This document shows, one piece after another, positions 38,995 to 46,657 of a stretch of DNA of 64,000 nucleotides. Source of the DNA: Saccharopolyspora montiporae (GTDB taxonomy: Bacteria; Actinomycetota; Actinomycetes; Mycobacteriales; Pseudonocardiaceae). Position 1 is the stretch's first letter. The number at the start of each line of letters is the position of its first letter. The position numbers were made by a program, and so were the translations under genes. A model generated the notes under the pieces. It was not told the origin of the DNA. It searched no databases and saw only the letters and a list, made by a program, of their open reading frames with translations. The stretch is from assembly GCF_015209505.1 (NCBI RefSeq), contig NZ_JADEYC010000007.1:62001-126000 (forward strand), in the 5' to 3' direction.

Positions 38995-39876
38995 TCATTC
39001 GTCGGTCGGTGTTGCCGGCCCGATCTCCGCTCGTGCGTTGACGACCGGCGCGATGAGCAGGTCGTAGACCAGTGCACCGATCACCCCGCCGACGAGCGGG
39101 CCGACGATCGGGATCCAGAAGTACCAGCTGAACTGTTCGTAGCTGCCCGGGAACGCGATGTCACCCCAGCCGGTCAGATAGGTCCACAACCGCGGCCCGA
39201 AGTCGCGGGCGGGATTGATCGCGTATCCGGCGTTGGTGCCGAACGTGAGACCGATGGTGGTGACGACCATGCCGATCAGGAACGGGCCCATGTTGCTGGA
39301 CGGGGCCGTGTTGCGCGTGTCGATGAGCGCGCAGATCAGCAGCACCAGCACCGCGGTTCCCACGATCTGGTCGAGCAGCGGTCCCCACCAGGAGCCGGCG
39401 AAGTACTCCGCGGGGAACGTCGCGAATATCGCGTACGTGTCCAGGGATTCGCTGCGCGGCAGGCCTTCCTTGGCGTTGTAGGCGTCGATCGCCCAGACGT
39501 AGACCGAGTACACCAGTCCCGCGGCCAGGAACGCGCCGACCGTCTGGGCCAGCCAGTACGGCGCGACCTTGCGCCACGGGAAGATCCGGCGCACCGCGAA
39601 GGCCAGGCTCACCGCCGGGTTGATGTGCGCACCGCTGATGCCGCCCGCGACGTACACACCGAACGTGACGGCGAATCCCCAGCCGAGGATGATGATGAGC
39701 CAGTTCGCCGGACCGAAGTCGTCGACCTGCCTGCCCGATCCGGACAGCCCGACGATCGCCACCGCGACCGAGGCGCACCCGAACAGGATCAGCACGAACG
39801 TTCCGAGGAACTCGGCGATCATCTCCCCGCCGAGGCCCGTCCGATAGCCGCGGCGAGCGCTTCCGTGTTCAGCCAC
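38995..39876 (-). CDS. glpF: Aquaglyceroporin / glycerol uptake facilitator
   Basis: 293-residue six-helix MIP channel. Two half-helix motifs: NPAVS (in GAHINPAVSLAF) and NPARD (in AGYAINPARDFGPRL); the Asp after NPAR is the GlpF hallmark. The loop between helices 3 and 5 is long, as in other aquaglyceroporins. GTG at 39876, with a GGGGAGGGG ribosome site at the right distance, is chosen over the ATG at the GEMIAEF segment and over upstream extensions. Convergent with gldA. About 310 bases upstream (39877-40190) hold no gene and should contain its promoter. Confidence 0.92.
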   Translation of the reverse strand: MAEHGSARRGYRTGLGGEMIAEFLGTFVLILFGCASVAVAIVGLSGSGRQVDDFGPANWLIIILGWGFAVTFGVYVAGGISGAHINPAVSLAFAVRRIFPWRKVAPYWLAQTVGAFLAAGLVYSVYVWAIDAYNAKEGLPRSESLDTYAIFATFPAEYFAGSWWGPLLDQIVGTAVLVLLICALIDTRNTAPSSNMGPFLIGMVVTTIGLTFGTNAGYAINPARDFGPRLWTYLTGWGDIAFPGSYEQFSWYFWIPIVGPLVGGVIGALVYDLLIAPVVNARAEIGPATPTDE

Positions 39877-40190
39877 CGCCCCTCCCCGATCCGATCGGTC
39901 GGAGGCTGCTGGACGAGGCCCCGGACTGGCCGGGCGGCGACCGCGTCTCCGACGGCGTTCGGCGGATTCCCGCGCGGTGCGCGCATCGGCACCGCGCGGA
40001 GTCACCGGAAGTGTAGGGCTCCGGGCGGTGTCGCGCGCGCTGCCCGGTGCGCCACAAGCGGTTTCGAACTGGTGGTGCACGAGCGGGGTCACCGGTGCAT
40101 GACCGTGCCGGTGGGCGCAGGACGAAGGGATGCGCCGAAAACGCCGCGTTGATCGGGTCGTTCGCCCGGCCGAGCCGGATCCGCGTAGGC

Positions 40191-40928
40191 TCAGCGGCGT
40201 TCGGCCCGCAGGTGCCAGACCCGGCCGAGGATCCTGCCCCGCTCATCGGTGCGCAGCGCGGGCAGGTCGATGACCATGCCCGCATCGCGCAGGTTCTGCG
40301 GTCCCGCGCGCTCCACGAGTTCGCGGGTGAGCACCGTGGTGTAGTCGGTGGCTTCGATCCCGGTGATGTTCCAGTGCTCGGCCAGGTGCGCGCGCAGGTC
40401 CGCGCGGCTGACGGTCATCGACGGGGGCAGCCGGAACCCGGCGTCGTCCACATCGGCGAAGCAGAACAGGTGCAGTTGCGCCCCCGGAGCCGTGACCGCG
40501 TGCAGCGCAGCGGCGTAGGCGGAGCGCTGCTCCCCGGTCAGGCAGTGGTACAGCGCGCTGTCCAGCACCGTCTCGCTGCGCCGGTCGACACCGTCCATCG
40601 TGGTCACATCGGTGTGCCGGAACTCCACCTCCACACCGGCTTGCGCGGCGCGGTCCCGGGCGGTGTCCACAGCGGTGGCGGCGCCGTCCACGCCGAGCAC
40701 CGAGACCCCCCGCCCGGCGAGGAAGATCGCGTTGTCGCCGGTACCGCACCCGGCGTCGAGCACGGACCCGGCCAGCTGGCCGGATTCGGCCGCGGCCACC
40801 ACGGCCGGCTGCGGCTCCCCGATGTCCCACGGAGCCCGGTCGAAGGTGATGGCGGAATCCGGCAGCGGTGACTCGCCCCGGTAGACGGACTCGAAGTCGA
40901 TGTCCTCGGCGGTGAACTCGGTTGTCAT
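40191..40928 (-). CDS. Class I SAM-dependent methyltransferase
   Basis: 245 residues. N-terminal FESVYRGESPLPDSAITFDRAPWDIGEPQP resembles the thiopurine/tellurite-type small methyltransferases (read in parts); motif I VLDAGCGTGDNAIFLAG, then VLGVDGAATAV, and LDSALYHCLTGEQRSAY. Divergent from the TetR gene at 41046 across 117 bases containing a TGACAC/GTGCCA operator, so probably induced by a toxic ligand of that regulator. May methylate xenobiotic thiols or metalloids (inference). Confidence 0.87.
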   Translation of the reverse strand: MTTEFTAEDIDFESVYRGESPLPDSAITFDRAPWDIGEPQPAVVAAAESGQLAGSVLDAGCGTGDNAIFLAGRGVSVLGVDGAATAVDTARDRAAQAGVEVEFRHTDVTTMDGVDRRSETVLDSALYHCLTGEQRSAYAAALHAVTAPGAQLHLFCFADVDDAGFRLPPSMTVSRADLRAHLAEHWNITGIEATDYTTVLTRELVERAGPQNLRDAGMVIDLPALRTDERGRILGRVWHLRAERR

Positions 40929-40981
40929 CGGTCTCCTCCTTCAGCATGGCGCGATCGTCGCGCGGACACCTCCCCAGAAAA

Positions 40982-40996
40982 TGACACACCGTGCCA
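40982..40996. promoter_or_regulatory. TetR-type operator between methyltransferase and TetR genes
   Basis: TGACAC-ACC-GTGCCA, arms matching at 5 of 6 positions, in the divergent promoter gap; a further TGTCA lies at 40999-41003. Form and position are those of an autoregulatory TetR site. Confidence 0.55.
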
Positions 40997-41045
40997 TTTG
41001 TCAATGCAGTAGCATTCGAGGGCCGGAACGGACGGAGGTACAGCC

Positions 41046-41645
41046 GTGGACGGTCTGCGGGAACGCAAGAAGGAGCACACACGGGAGGCGATCGAGCACG
41101 TCGCGATCCGCCTGTTCACCGAGCGCGGGTACGAGGCGACGCCGATCGAAGCGATCTGCGAAGCGGTGCTGGTGTCCCGCCGCACGTTCTTCCGCTACTT
41201 CACGTCCAAGGAGGACGTCGTGCTCAGCCGCTCCCGGCGGGCCTACGCACTGGCCGTCGACGAACTGGCGCAGCGCCCGGCGGACGAGCCCTACCGCGAC
41301 GCGGTGCGGGCGGTGTTCACCCGAGCCGGAGCCCTGTTCACCGAGGACCGCGCCGGCCAGCTCCAGCGGGTGCGCCTGCTGACCGAAGTGCCCGCGCTGG
41401 CCGGACCGTTCCTGAACCTGCTCGGCGAGTTCGAACTGCTGCTCGGCGGGTTCCTCGCCGACCGGTCGGGCCGGGAGCGGGACGAGCCCCGGGTGCGGCT
41501 GGCCGCGGCTGCTGCGACCACGTCGTTCCGGGTAGCCGCCGAGATCTGGCGGGACCGCGCGGGCGAGCCGGACCTGGCCGCGCTGGCCGCGGACAACCTG
41601 GATACCTTGCTCCCGGACCAGCTACTCGCCGACGAGAACAGGTAA
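41046..41645 (+). CDS. TetR-family regulator, partner of the methyltransferase
   Basis: 199-residue regulator: HTH (REAIEHVAIRLFTERGYEATPIEAICEAVLVSRRTFFRYF, read in parts) and MftR/TetR-like C-terminal domain. GTG start at 41046 with GGAGGTA upstream. Divergent from the methyltransferase gene with a candidate operator between. Likely an autorepressor that also controls the methyltransferase. Confidence 0.9.
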   Translation: MDGLRERKKEHTREAIEHVAIRLFTERGYEATPIEAICEAVLVSRRTFFRYFTSKEDVVLSRSRRAYALAVDELAQRPADEPYRDAVRAVFTRAGALFTEDRAGQLQRVRLLTEVPALAGPFLNLLGEFELLLGGFLADRSGRERDEPRVRLAAAAATTSFRVAAEIWRDRAGEPDLAALAADNLDTLLPDQLLADENR

Positions 41646-41685
41646 ACACCCCCGCCGAGGGGGTGCGGTCTGGCACGATGCCCGG

Positions 41686-41880
41686 GTGATCAGCACGAAC
41701 AGACGATTCCGGCGCAGCCAGCCCCTTCCCGTCCTGCTGGGTGTGCTCGGCGGAACGGTCATCGGCGAGCTGCTCGACCACCCGCTCCTCGGCGGAGCGG
41801 TGGGTGTGGCGGCGGGCATCGTCTACCTGCGGCTCCGCCGGTACCGCCGAACCAGCGCTCGACCGGACGGGCCGGCCTAA
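41686..41880 (+). CDS. Small membrane protein, hypothetical
   Basis: 64 codons from a GTG: basic N-terminus, one or two hydrophobic segments (LPVLLGVLGGTVIGELL and GGAVGVAAGIVYL), then an Arg-rich tail, giving a typical one- or two-helix membrane protein. No clear ribosome site. 40 bases after the TetR gene on the same strand. Function unknown; coding status moderate. Confidence 0.45.
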   Translation: MISTNRRFRRSQPLPVLLGVLGGTVIGELLDHPLLGGAVGVAAGIVYLRLRRYRRTSARPDGPA

Positions 41881-41890
41881 CCTCGCGGGC

Positions 41891-42400
41891 TCAGACCCCG
41901 AACGCCGCCGGGTACCGGATGGTGCCGGTGGCCACCGGGCGCTGCGGATCCAGCGCCAGCGCCATGAGCGCTTCGTCGGGCACCTCGAAACCGGCGCGGA
42001 TGCCCAACCGCGACGCCGGTACGAACCCGAACCGCGGGTAGTACTCGGCGTGCCCGAGCACGACCACGGTGTTCTCCGGAAGAACGCGTGCCGCCGCCAA
42101 CGCTGCCCGGGTGGCCGCCGAACCGGCACCGCGGCGCTGGTGCGCCGGCAGCACCGAGCACGGGGCCAGCGCCAGCGCGGGCTGCTCGTCGATGCGGCAC
42201 CGGGTCAGCAGGGCGTGCCCGACGATGCCGCCGTCCGCGGTCTCGGCGACCTGGGACAGCCCCTCGATCCACGCGTCGGGATCGGCGCGCAGCGCCTCCA
42301 CCAGGTCGGCTTCCTCCGCCGTCGGGAACGCGGCGAGCAACACCTCGCGGATGGCGGCGCGATCATCGGGCGTCTCCGGCCGGGTGTTCCAAGGGCTCAT
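41891..42400 (-). CDS. GNAT N-acetyltransferase (YhbS-like)
   Basis: 169 residues covering one GNAT domain: N-terminal RPETPDDRAAIREVLLAAF, acetyl-CoA loop SVLPAHQRRGAGSAATRAALAAAR, and GHAEYYPRFGFVPASRLGI with the PRFGF signature of the YhbS/COG3153 group. Monocistronic. Substrate unknown. Confidence 0.87.
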   Translation of the reverse strand: MSPWNTRPETPDDRAAIREVLLAAFPTAEEADLVEALRADPDAWIEGLSQVAETADGGIVGHALLTRCRIDEQPALALAPCSVLPAHQRRGAGSAATRAALAAARVLPENTVVVLGHAEYYPRFGFVPASRLGIRAGFEVPDEALMALALDPQRPVATGTIRYPAAFGV

Positions 42401-42492
42401 GGCGGTGTTCCCGTTTCTGCTCGGTGGTCGCCCGGCACGCTAGCACCGCCCCCGCCGGCCGGATCCCGCACGCCGACCGGCATGCGAAACGC

Positions 42493-42510
42493 CCCCGCCC
42501 GGGAGCGGGG
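42493..42510 (-). terminator. Short hairpin terminator
   Basis: 6-bp GC stem (42493-42498 and 42505-42510) with a 6-base loop, just beyond the end of the 42529-42717 reading frame; would end the minus-strand DUF4383 transcript. Confidence 0.45.
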
Positions 42511-42528
42511 ACGTCGCGCCGGTGGCGT

Positions 42529-42717
42529 TCAGCGCACGGAACGCATATCCGGACCGGTCCGCGGTGCCGGCACCGCGGGACCCGAGTGGTAGGTGCTCCC
42601 GCACAGCCCGATCGGGAGCACGATCCCGGCTCCGTGGACGGCGGTGCACGCCGAGTGCTGCCTGTTGGATGTCGTGGTACCAGGGGCCCGCTTCGGACCG
42701 GTCCGGCGGATTCTCAT
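42529..42717 (-). CDS. Possible small protein coupled to DUF4383 gene
   Basis: 62-codon frame whose ATG overlaps the stop of the DUF4383 gene (ATGA), followed by a small hairpin. The sequence (central CTAVHGAGIVLPIGLCGS) resembles nothing I know and codon evidence is weak, so it may be chance. Listed because of the overlap and the terminator behind it. Confidence 0.3.
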   Translation of the reverse strand: MRIRRTGPKRAPGTTTSNRQHSACTAVHGAGIVLPIGLCGSTYHSGPAVPAPRTGPDMRSVR

Positions 42718-43376
42718 GCACGCTCACCTCGCTCGTCGCGCCCGGAACGCTGCCAGGCGCGGAGATGTTCTCGACGCTGGTGCTCGGCCAGCTGCTCCTT
42801 GACGAGTGCTTCCTGCCGCGGGGTCGGATGCCCCTCCCCCATCGCCAGTTCCGCATCGACGAGCTCCTGCTCGCGGGAGCCGCCGTGTCCGGCACCGGTT
42901 TGCTGCTCCGGGCTGGGTCTGGCGCGGCGCAGCGGCCGCGCCCTGCGGAAGGGGTTGTCCGGGGGAAGTCCGCCGGCGATCCGACCGTAGGTGCCCAGGA
43001 CACCCAGGGCGATGCCCACGCTAAGGCTGAACACGACGTTCGGCATCCGGAATCCGAGCAGGTTCCACCCGGTGCCCAGGACCGCGAGGTGCGCCAGGCC
43101 GGAGGCGGTGAACAGCACCCCCAGCAGCGCGGCCGCCGTGGACGCCGTGGGATCGCCCCGCCAGGCCGTGCCCACCAGCACCGCCCCGGCCAGCACCGAG
43201 ATCGCCGACAGCGCCCCGCTGGTCGACATGCCCAGCGCGGTCGCACCCTGTTCGCCGAACAACTGCGGAGCGCCCGCGAACCCGATCGCGGCGAAGATCC
43301 ACAGCACGACACCGAGCGCCGCGGCGCCGAAGCGGTGCACCCGGTGCACCCGGTGATCGCGGACGGCCGAGGTCAT
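42714..43376 (-). CDS. DUF4383 membrane protein
   Basis: 220 residues with four predicted helices (about 15-140) of the DUF4383 type, which is common in actinobacteria and of unknown function: HRFGAAALGVVLWIFAAIGF, LSAISVLAGAVLVGTAW, LLGVLFTASGLAHLAVLG and VVFSLSVGIALGVLG (given in parts). The cytosolic tail of about 70 charged residues ends in a helical Glu/Gln/Arg-rich segment. The N-terminus has HRVHRVHR from a short CACCGG-type tandem repeat. ATG at 43376. Confidence 0.85.
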   Translation of the reverse strand: MTSAVRDHRVHRVHRFGAAALGVVLWIFAAIGFAGAPQLFGEQGATALGMSTSGALSAISVLAGAVLVGTAWRGDPTASTAAALLGVLFTASGLAHLAVLGTGWNLLGFRMPNVVFSLSVGIALGVLGTYGRIAGGLPPDNPFRRARPLRRARPSPEQQTGAGHGGSREQELVDAELAMGEGHPTPRQEALVKEQLAEHQRREHLRAWQRSGRDERGERA

Positions 43377-43494
43377 CTGCACAACTCCTGGATCCCAGCG
43401 GTGGCGCGCCTTTCCGGCCCGGCCCCTGTGGTCCCCGGTGCGTCGAACGGGCAAACATCGCGACCGCGACCGGATCCCATCCGGCCGAAAATCT

Positions 43495-44445
43495 CTACCG
43501 CGGCGCGTGATTCGCCGCCCGGCGTCCGACCGGATCAGCGGGGCCGGCGGCTTCGCGCCGATGCGTGGCCACGGCGGTCGCGGCGTTGGCGGTGACGATG
43601 ACCGCGATCGCCGCCCAGCCCGGACCATCCAGCCGTTCCCCGAGGAACAGCGTGCCGATCACCGCCGCGTACACGGGGTTGACGCTCATGAACACGCCGA
43701 ACAGGCCGGCGGGAACGCGGCGCAGCGCGAGGAGATCGGCCAGCAGCGGCACCGCCGAGGACAGCACCCCGGCGGCCAGGGCGCAGGCCAACACGCTGAT
43801 CGACGGGCGCTGCAACGCCAGCACGAGCACCGCGACCGGCAGGCAGACCAGCGCGGACACCGCGGCCGCCGCGATCGAACCCTGCGTTCCGGGGACGCGG
43901 CGGCCCAATTCCCTGCTGAACAGGATGTGCCCGGCCCAGCAGCACGCGGCCAGCAACGCGAGGCCGATGCCGAGGTGGTCGCTGCTCGGTTGCGGGCGGG
44001 TCAGCACCAACACGGCAGCGGCCGCGGCGACCGCGCATCCGGCGTCGAGGCGCCGCCGCGACGAGGCCAGGGCCACCGCCAGCGGGCCGAGGAACTCCAG
44101 CGTGACCGCGAGTCCGAGTCCGATCCGCTCGACGGCCGCGTACAGGCTCAGGTTCATGCCGCCGAACACCGCGGCACTGCCCAGCACGGTGCGCCACTGG
44201 GCTCCGGTGAGCGCGCGGAGCCCCGGCCGCCCGGCCACCAGGAGCACCAGCCCGGCCGTGCATTGCCGCAGGGCCACGACCCCGACGGGCCCGAGCACCG
44301 GGAAGGCCAGCGACGCCGTGGCCGCACCGCTCTGGTTGGCCAGCCCGGTGCCGAGCAGGAGCCCGACCCCGGTCGCCGTGCTGGATCGACGAGACGGCCG
44401 ACTGCGCGGTGCGGTCGGCGACGGGAGCGCATCCGAAGTGGCCAT
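43495..44445 (-). CDS. EamA/RhtA-family exporter
   Basis: 316-residue, 10-helix drug/metabolite transporter like RhtA, which exports amino acids and related metabolites. Two EamA repeats (about 25-150 and 165-300); the second contains RRVPAGLFGVFMSVNPVYAAVIGTLFLGERL (read in parts). The ATG at 44445 is favoured; one at 44499 would add a non-hydrophobic lead. Divergent from a LysR gene, the classical LysE/LysG-like exporter-regulator layout. Confidence 0.88.
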   Translation of the reverse strand: MATSDALPSPTAPRSRPSRRSSTATGVGLLLGTGLANQSGAATASLAFPVLGPVGVVALRQCTAGLVLLVAGRPGLRALTGAQWRTVLGSAAVFGGMNLSLYAAVERIGLGLAVTLEFLGPLAVALASSRRRLDAGCAVAAAAAVLVLTRPQPSSDHLGIGLALLAACCWAGHILFSRELGRRVPGTQGSIAAAAVSALVCLPVAVLVLALQRPSISVLACALAAGVLSSAVPLLADLLALRRVPAGLFGVFMSVNPVYAAVIGTLFLGERLDGPGWAAIAVIVTANAATAVATHRREAAGPADPVGRRAANHAPR

Positions 44446-44485
44446 GAGCACGAGGATCGCTGCGCACCGCCCATACGCAAAATGC

Positions 44486-44499
44486 ATGCGGCGCCGCAT
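44486..44499. promoter_or_regulatory. 14-base perfect palindrome in divergent exporter/LysR promoter
   Basis: ATGCGGCGCCGCAT lies between the exporter (start 44445) and the LysR gene (start 44515). Neighbouring ATACGC/GCGCAT elements flank it. Likely regulator-binding or promoter-overlapping site. Confidence 0.45.
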
Positions 44500-44514
44500 C
44501 GATACGCTATGCGC

Positions 44515-45357
44515 ATGGATCTCGAACTACGGCACCTCCGCCTGCTCGTCGCCGTCGTGGACACCGGCAGCTTCACCGACGCAGCGGTCGAGCTCGGGAC
44601 CTCGCAAGCGTCGGTCTCCCGCGGGCTGCGGTCGCTGGAACGGCTGCTGGGCGTGCGGCTGCTGCACCGCACCAGCCGCGCCGTGGCACCGACGACCGCG
44701 GGCGTGCAGGTGCTCTCCCGCGCGCGCAACCTGCTGGCCGAGGCGGACAACCTCGTGCGGGAGGCCACGACCGGGCACACCCGGCTACGCCTCGGCCACG
44801 CCTGGGCGGCGCTGGGCGGGCACACCGCGGAATTCCAGCGCCGCTGGCACGAACGCCATCCCGGTGTCGAGCTCATCCTGGTGCGCAACAACACCCCGAC
44901 CGGCGGCCTGGCCGAGGGCACCTGCGATCTCGCGGTGGTGCGCACCCCGGTCGACCTGCATCGCTACGCGCACGCGACCGTCGCGCACGAATCCCGGTAC
45001 GTGGCCATGGCGTCGGACGATCCCTGGGCGCGGCGGCGCAGCATCCCGCTGGAGGACATCCGCAGCCGGACGGTCGTCGTGGACCGGCGCACCGGCACCA
45101 CCACGCTGGACCTGTGGCCGGAGGGACGGCGCCCCGGCGTCGACTACACCGCCGACATCGACGACTGGCTCGCTGCGATCGCCACCGGGCAGTACCTGGG
45201 GGTGACCCCGCAGGCCACGACCACCCAGTACCGCAGGGACGGGATCGCCTACCGGCGGGTGCGCGACGCCGAGCCGGTTCCGGTCCGGCTGATCTGGCAC
45301 CGGCACGACCCGCACCCGATGACGCGCGCCGCGGTGGCGCTGCTCGGCGAGCTGTGA
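44515..45357 (+). CDS. LysR-family regulator of the EamA exporter
   Basis: 280 residues: HTH LRHLRLLVAVVDTGSFTDAAVELGTSQASVSRGLR (in parts) and effector domain from about residue 88. ATG at 44515 (an in-frame ATG at 44509 adds two residues). Divergent from the exporter across 69 bases. Likely activates it when its amino-acid-like ligand accumulates (inference). Confidence 0.9.
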   Translation: MDLELRHLRLLVAVVDTGSFTDAAVELGTSQASVSRGLRSLERLLGVRLLHRTSRAVAPTTAGVQVLSRARNLLAEADNLVREATTGHTRLRLGHAWAALGGHTAEFQRRWHERHPGVELILVRNNTPTGGLAEGTCDLAVVRTPVDLHRYAHATVAHESRYVAMASDDPWARRRSIPLEDIRSRTVVVDRRTGTTTLDLWPEGRRPGVDYTADIDDWLAAIATGQYLGVTPQATTTQYRRDGIAYRRVRDAEPVPVRLIWHRHDPHPMTRAAVALLGEL

Positions 45358-45418
45358 TCGGCGATCCCGGTGCCCGCACGGGATGTGCGCGCGAGTGGCC
45401 GGTCGGACCGGCCGCGGC

Positions 45419-45586
45419 TCAGAGCAGACCGCGGCGCGCCGCCGCGACCAGTCGCCGGGGCACGCGCAGCGCGCGGCCGTCGGGTGTGGTCACGTCCACG
45501 AGCGCGGGGGCGGTGAGCGCGCCCGCCCACTCCGCGCGACGGGTCCGCGTCCGGCTGCGGGACTTCTTGCGCTTGGGTACGGCCAT
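45419..45586 (-). CDS. rpmF: Ribosomal protein bL32, zinc-free paralogue
   Basis: 55-residue protein beginning [20 protein letters not shown], the standard bL32 N-terminus, but without any Cys, so the zinc ribbon of the housekeeping form is absent. Such C-minus paralogues replace zinc-binding ribosomal proteins when zinc is scarce, freeing metal, and are repressed by Zur when zinc is plentiful. GGAGGTGACC ribosome site before the ATG, and a Zur-like box 51-70 bases upstream. Stands alone; the usual C-minus companions (bL28, bL33, uS14, bS18) are not in this window. Confidence 0.9.
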   Translation of the reverse strand: MAVPKRKKSRSRTRTRRAEWAGALTAPALVDVTTPDGRALRVPRRLVAAARRGLL

Positions 45587-45637
45587 CGGTGGTCACCTCC
45601 GCCTACCGGCGAACCGCGGCGCGGACGGCCGCAGTTC

Positions 45638-45656
45638 GACAATGGTTTTCATTATC
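45638..45656. promoter_or_regulatory. Zur/Fur-type box upstream of rpmF
   Basis: GACAATGGTTTTCATTATC, an A+T island in GC-rich DNA, matches the general Fur-family 19-mer GATAATGATAATCATTATC at 15 positions and contains the TTTTCATT half-site seen in actinobacterial Zur boxes. Position just upstream of the zinc-free bL32 gene makes Zur the likely ligand. Confidence 0.7.
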
Positions 45657-45742
45657 GACAGTAGACCGTACCGCACGCGGTTCCCGCGGGAGCTGCCGCC
45701 GTCGCAGGTGCCGAAACACCCGGCAACGAGCGCGAAGACGGG

Positions 45743-45967
45743 TCAGCCAGACCGGTCGATGGCCGCCGCGACCTCATCGCCGGTGCTGACCTCGGGGAAC
45801 TGGACCAGCCACCAGGTCGCCCAGTCCCACCGGTAGGCATCCGGATCCACGTCGCCGGCACCGCCGACCGCGACCTCGAACCCGGCCAGCCCATGCCCGC
45901 CCGCCGACCGCGGTGCCATGCGCTGCGCACCGCCCGCAGCGGGTACCCGGGCGTGCGGCCGCGGCAC
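45743..45967 (-). CDS. Hypothetical small protein or gene fragment
   Basis: Up to 74 codons ending with a protein-like stretch (GLAGFEVAVGGAGDVDPDAYRWDWATWWLVQFPE, read in parts) rich in Trp and acidic residues, then STGDEVAAAIDRSG. The N-terminal 20 residues look non-coding, so the real start is unclear and it may be the 3' end of a truncated gene. Family not recognised. Confidence 0.35.
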   Translation of the reverse strand: MPRPHARVPAAGGAQRMAPRSAGGHGLAGFEVAVGGAGDVDPDAYRWDWATWWLVQFPEVSTGDEVAAAIDRSG

Positions 45968-46032
45968 CGCGGTGACCTGCGCGCCCGGCGCGAGTCAGCA
46001 CGGGTGCACCGAGGAACGAGGAGGCGACGGGG

Positions 46033-46644
46033 ATGAAGCTGACAGTGATGATGTTCCTGTCCGCGGACGGGGTCGTGCAGGGTCCGGGCGGCCCGGACGA
46101 GGACCGCAGCGGCGGGTTCGAGCGCGGCGGCTGGGTGGTCCCGCACTTCGACGAGGAGACCGGGCAGTACGTGCAGGCGGCGTTCGGGCAGGCCGATGCG
46201 TTCTTGCTCGGGCGGCACACCTACGAGATCTTCGCCGGCTGGTGGCCGCAGGTGACCGATCCCGGCGACACCGTGGCCGCGCGGCTCAACGCACTGCCCA
46301 AGTACGTCGCCTCGCGCACGATCAGCGAGGGCTCGTGGATCCCGACGACCGTGCTGGGCGGTGACCTGGTGGACGAGGTGGGCGCGCTGAAGAACCTCCC
46401 GGGCCGGGAACTGCAGGTCCACGGCAGCGGAGAGCTCGTGCGCACGCTGCACGAGAACGACCTCGTCGACGAGTACCGGCTGCTGATCTTCCCGGTGGTG
46501 GTCGGGCAGGGCCGCAGACTGTTCCCGGAGCGGGGTGTGGCAACCGGTCTCAGCCTGTTGGAGGCCCGCACGACCGGTTCCGGGGTGGCCGTCCACACCT
46601 ACCGCCCGACGGGACGCCCCGAGTACGGCACCGTCGGCGCGTAG
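46033..46644 (+). CDS. Dihydrofolate reductase/RibD C-terminal-like protein
   Basis: 203-residue RibD_C-type oxidoreductase domain: KLTVMMFLSADGVVQGPGGPDED, AFLLGRHTYEIFAGWWP, KYVASRTISEG, LQVHGSGELVRTL and VDEYRLLIFPVVVGQGRRLFP. These proteins bind NADPH and are frequent in actinobacteria, with mostly unknown substrates. GAGGAGGCGACGGGG before the ATG. Stands alone. Confidence 0.88.
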   Translation: MKLTVMMFLSADGVVQGPGGPDEDRSGGFERGGWVVPHFDEETGQYVQAAFGQADAFLLGRHTYEIFAGWWPQVTDPGDTVAARLNALPKYVASRTISEGSWIPTTVLGGDLVDEVGALKNLPGRELQVHGSGELVRTLHENDLVDEYRLLIFPVVVGQGRRLFPERGVATGLSLLEARTTGSGVAVHTYRPTGRPEYGTVGA

Positions 46645-46657
46645 GACGGCCCGGACC

